DNA from: Actibacterium sp. 188UL27-1
GTDB taxonomy: Bacteria; Pseudomonadota; Alphaproteobacteria; Rhodobacterales; Rhodobacteraceae
DNA length: 43,928 nt
Direction: 5' to 3'
NCBI RefSeq assembly: GCF_016901225.1
Contig: NZ_JAFEUL010000026.1
Location: 1-43,928, forward strand
Position 1 is the stretch's first letter; each line of letters starts with the position of its first letter. The notes beneath the pieces are model-generated. The model saw nothing but the letters and a program-made list of their open reading frames with translations. It did no database searches and was not told the DNA's origin. The position numbers and the translations under genes are program-made. Below, in pieces: positions 43,806-43,928 of this stretch.

Positions 43806-43928
43806 CTAGTTGTTCAGTCCCGGCATCTGGTGGATCGGATTTAGGATGAATGGCTCTGGCTCAGATGTCCAGATTTTGCAGATGTATTCGTAGGGTGTGA
43901 GGCCGCTGAGCGTTTTGAGACGGCGTGC
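43806..43928 (-). mobile_element. C-terminus of an insertion-sequence transposase (IS481-like), cut by window edge
   Basis: The minus-strand frame is open from the window edge to a TAG at 43808-43806. The last 40 residues include L-T-P-Y-E-Y-I-C-K and end H-Q-M-P-G-L-N-N, the C-terminus I know from alphaproteobacterial DDE transposases of the IS481/IS3 type. The rest of the element lies outside the window, and its inverted repeat cannot be fixed from one end. Confidence 0.75.

Overview
The window looks like chromosomal DNA of a GC-rich alphaproteobacterium, most probably a Rhodobacteraceae (Roseobacter-group) species. The case rests on gene content and order: pckA divergent from chvI-chvG-hprK-rapZ-EIIA(Man)-ptsH, an alphaproteobacterial serC-serA pair divergent from serB, an IalB-family secreted protein, a liv-type ABC cluster bracketed by two acyl-CoA ligases, and an initiator tRNA with an AGG/CCU anticodon stem. 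Species cannot be decided from this sequence alone.

Layout. (1) 1-5580: the tail of an unidentified gene, a decayed hydantoinase/oxoprolinase pair (hyuA, hyuB; several frameshifts and an internal deletion), a perfect 15-bp inverted repeat, and an intact ornithine cyclodeaminase-family gene on the other strand. (2) 5581-19242: a solute uptake and activation region, mostly on the minus strand: AMP-forming acyl-CoA ligase, a small membrane protein, livG, a sulfotransferase, a 46-codon ORF, livH, livM, livK, livF, a zinc-ribbon protein, a PaaK-like ligase and a secreted degenerate caspase/peptidoglycan-binding protein. Three small plus-strand genes, two of them SHOCT-like membrane paralogues, split livH from livM. 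A perfect 18-bp palindrome next to a sigma70-like promoter precedes the first gene. (3) 19297-24132: a metallophosphatase and the complete serine branch from 3-phosphoglycerate (serA, serC, serB), with a candidate serC leader RNA. (4) 24152-31399: single genes: Tat-exported MsrB, small secreted proteins, a class III-like asparaginase, IalB family, a nucleotidyltransferase, an MpaB-family protein, rlmN and a META-domain protein. (5) 31463-38963: pckA and the ChvGI/HPr-kinase/RapZ/PTS regulatory operon, followed by an acyltransferase. (6) 38960-40989: a secreted calcineurin-like phosphoesterase behind three 11-bp-phased Pho-box-like repeats. (7) 41065-43928: tRNA-fMet with promoter and terminator, then a decayed secreted subtilase and the end of an insertion sequence.

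How they work together. The liv cluster reads as one module: a periplasmic binding protein, two permeases and two ATPases import a carboxylate-type solute, and the flanking CoA ligases would trap it as a thioester (inference from context). The pckA-to-ptsH block links gluconeogenesis, an envelope-sensing two-component system and an HPr-based phosphorelay that lacks sugar-specific EIIB/EIIC genes here and so is probably regulatory. Both ends of the window carry decayed genes, and the right end carries an insertion sequence, which suggests chromosomal regions in turnover. I see no phage, CRISPR array or obvious defence system. The least explained parts are the three-gene nest inside the liv locus, the sulfotransferase with its coupled 46-codon ORF, and the catalytically dead caspase-like protein.
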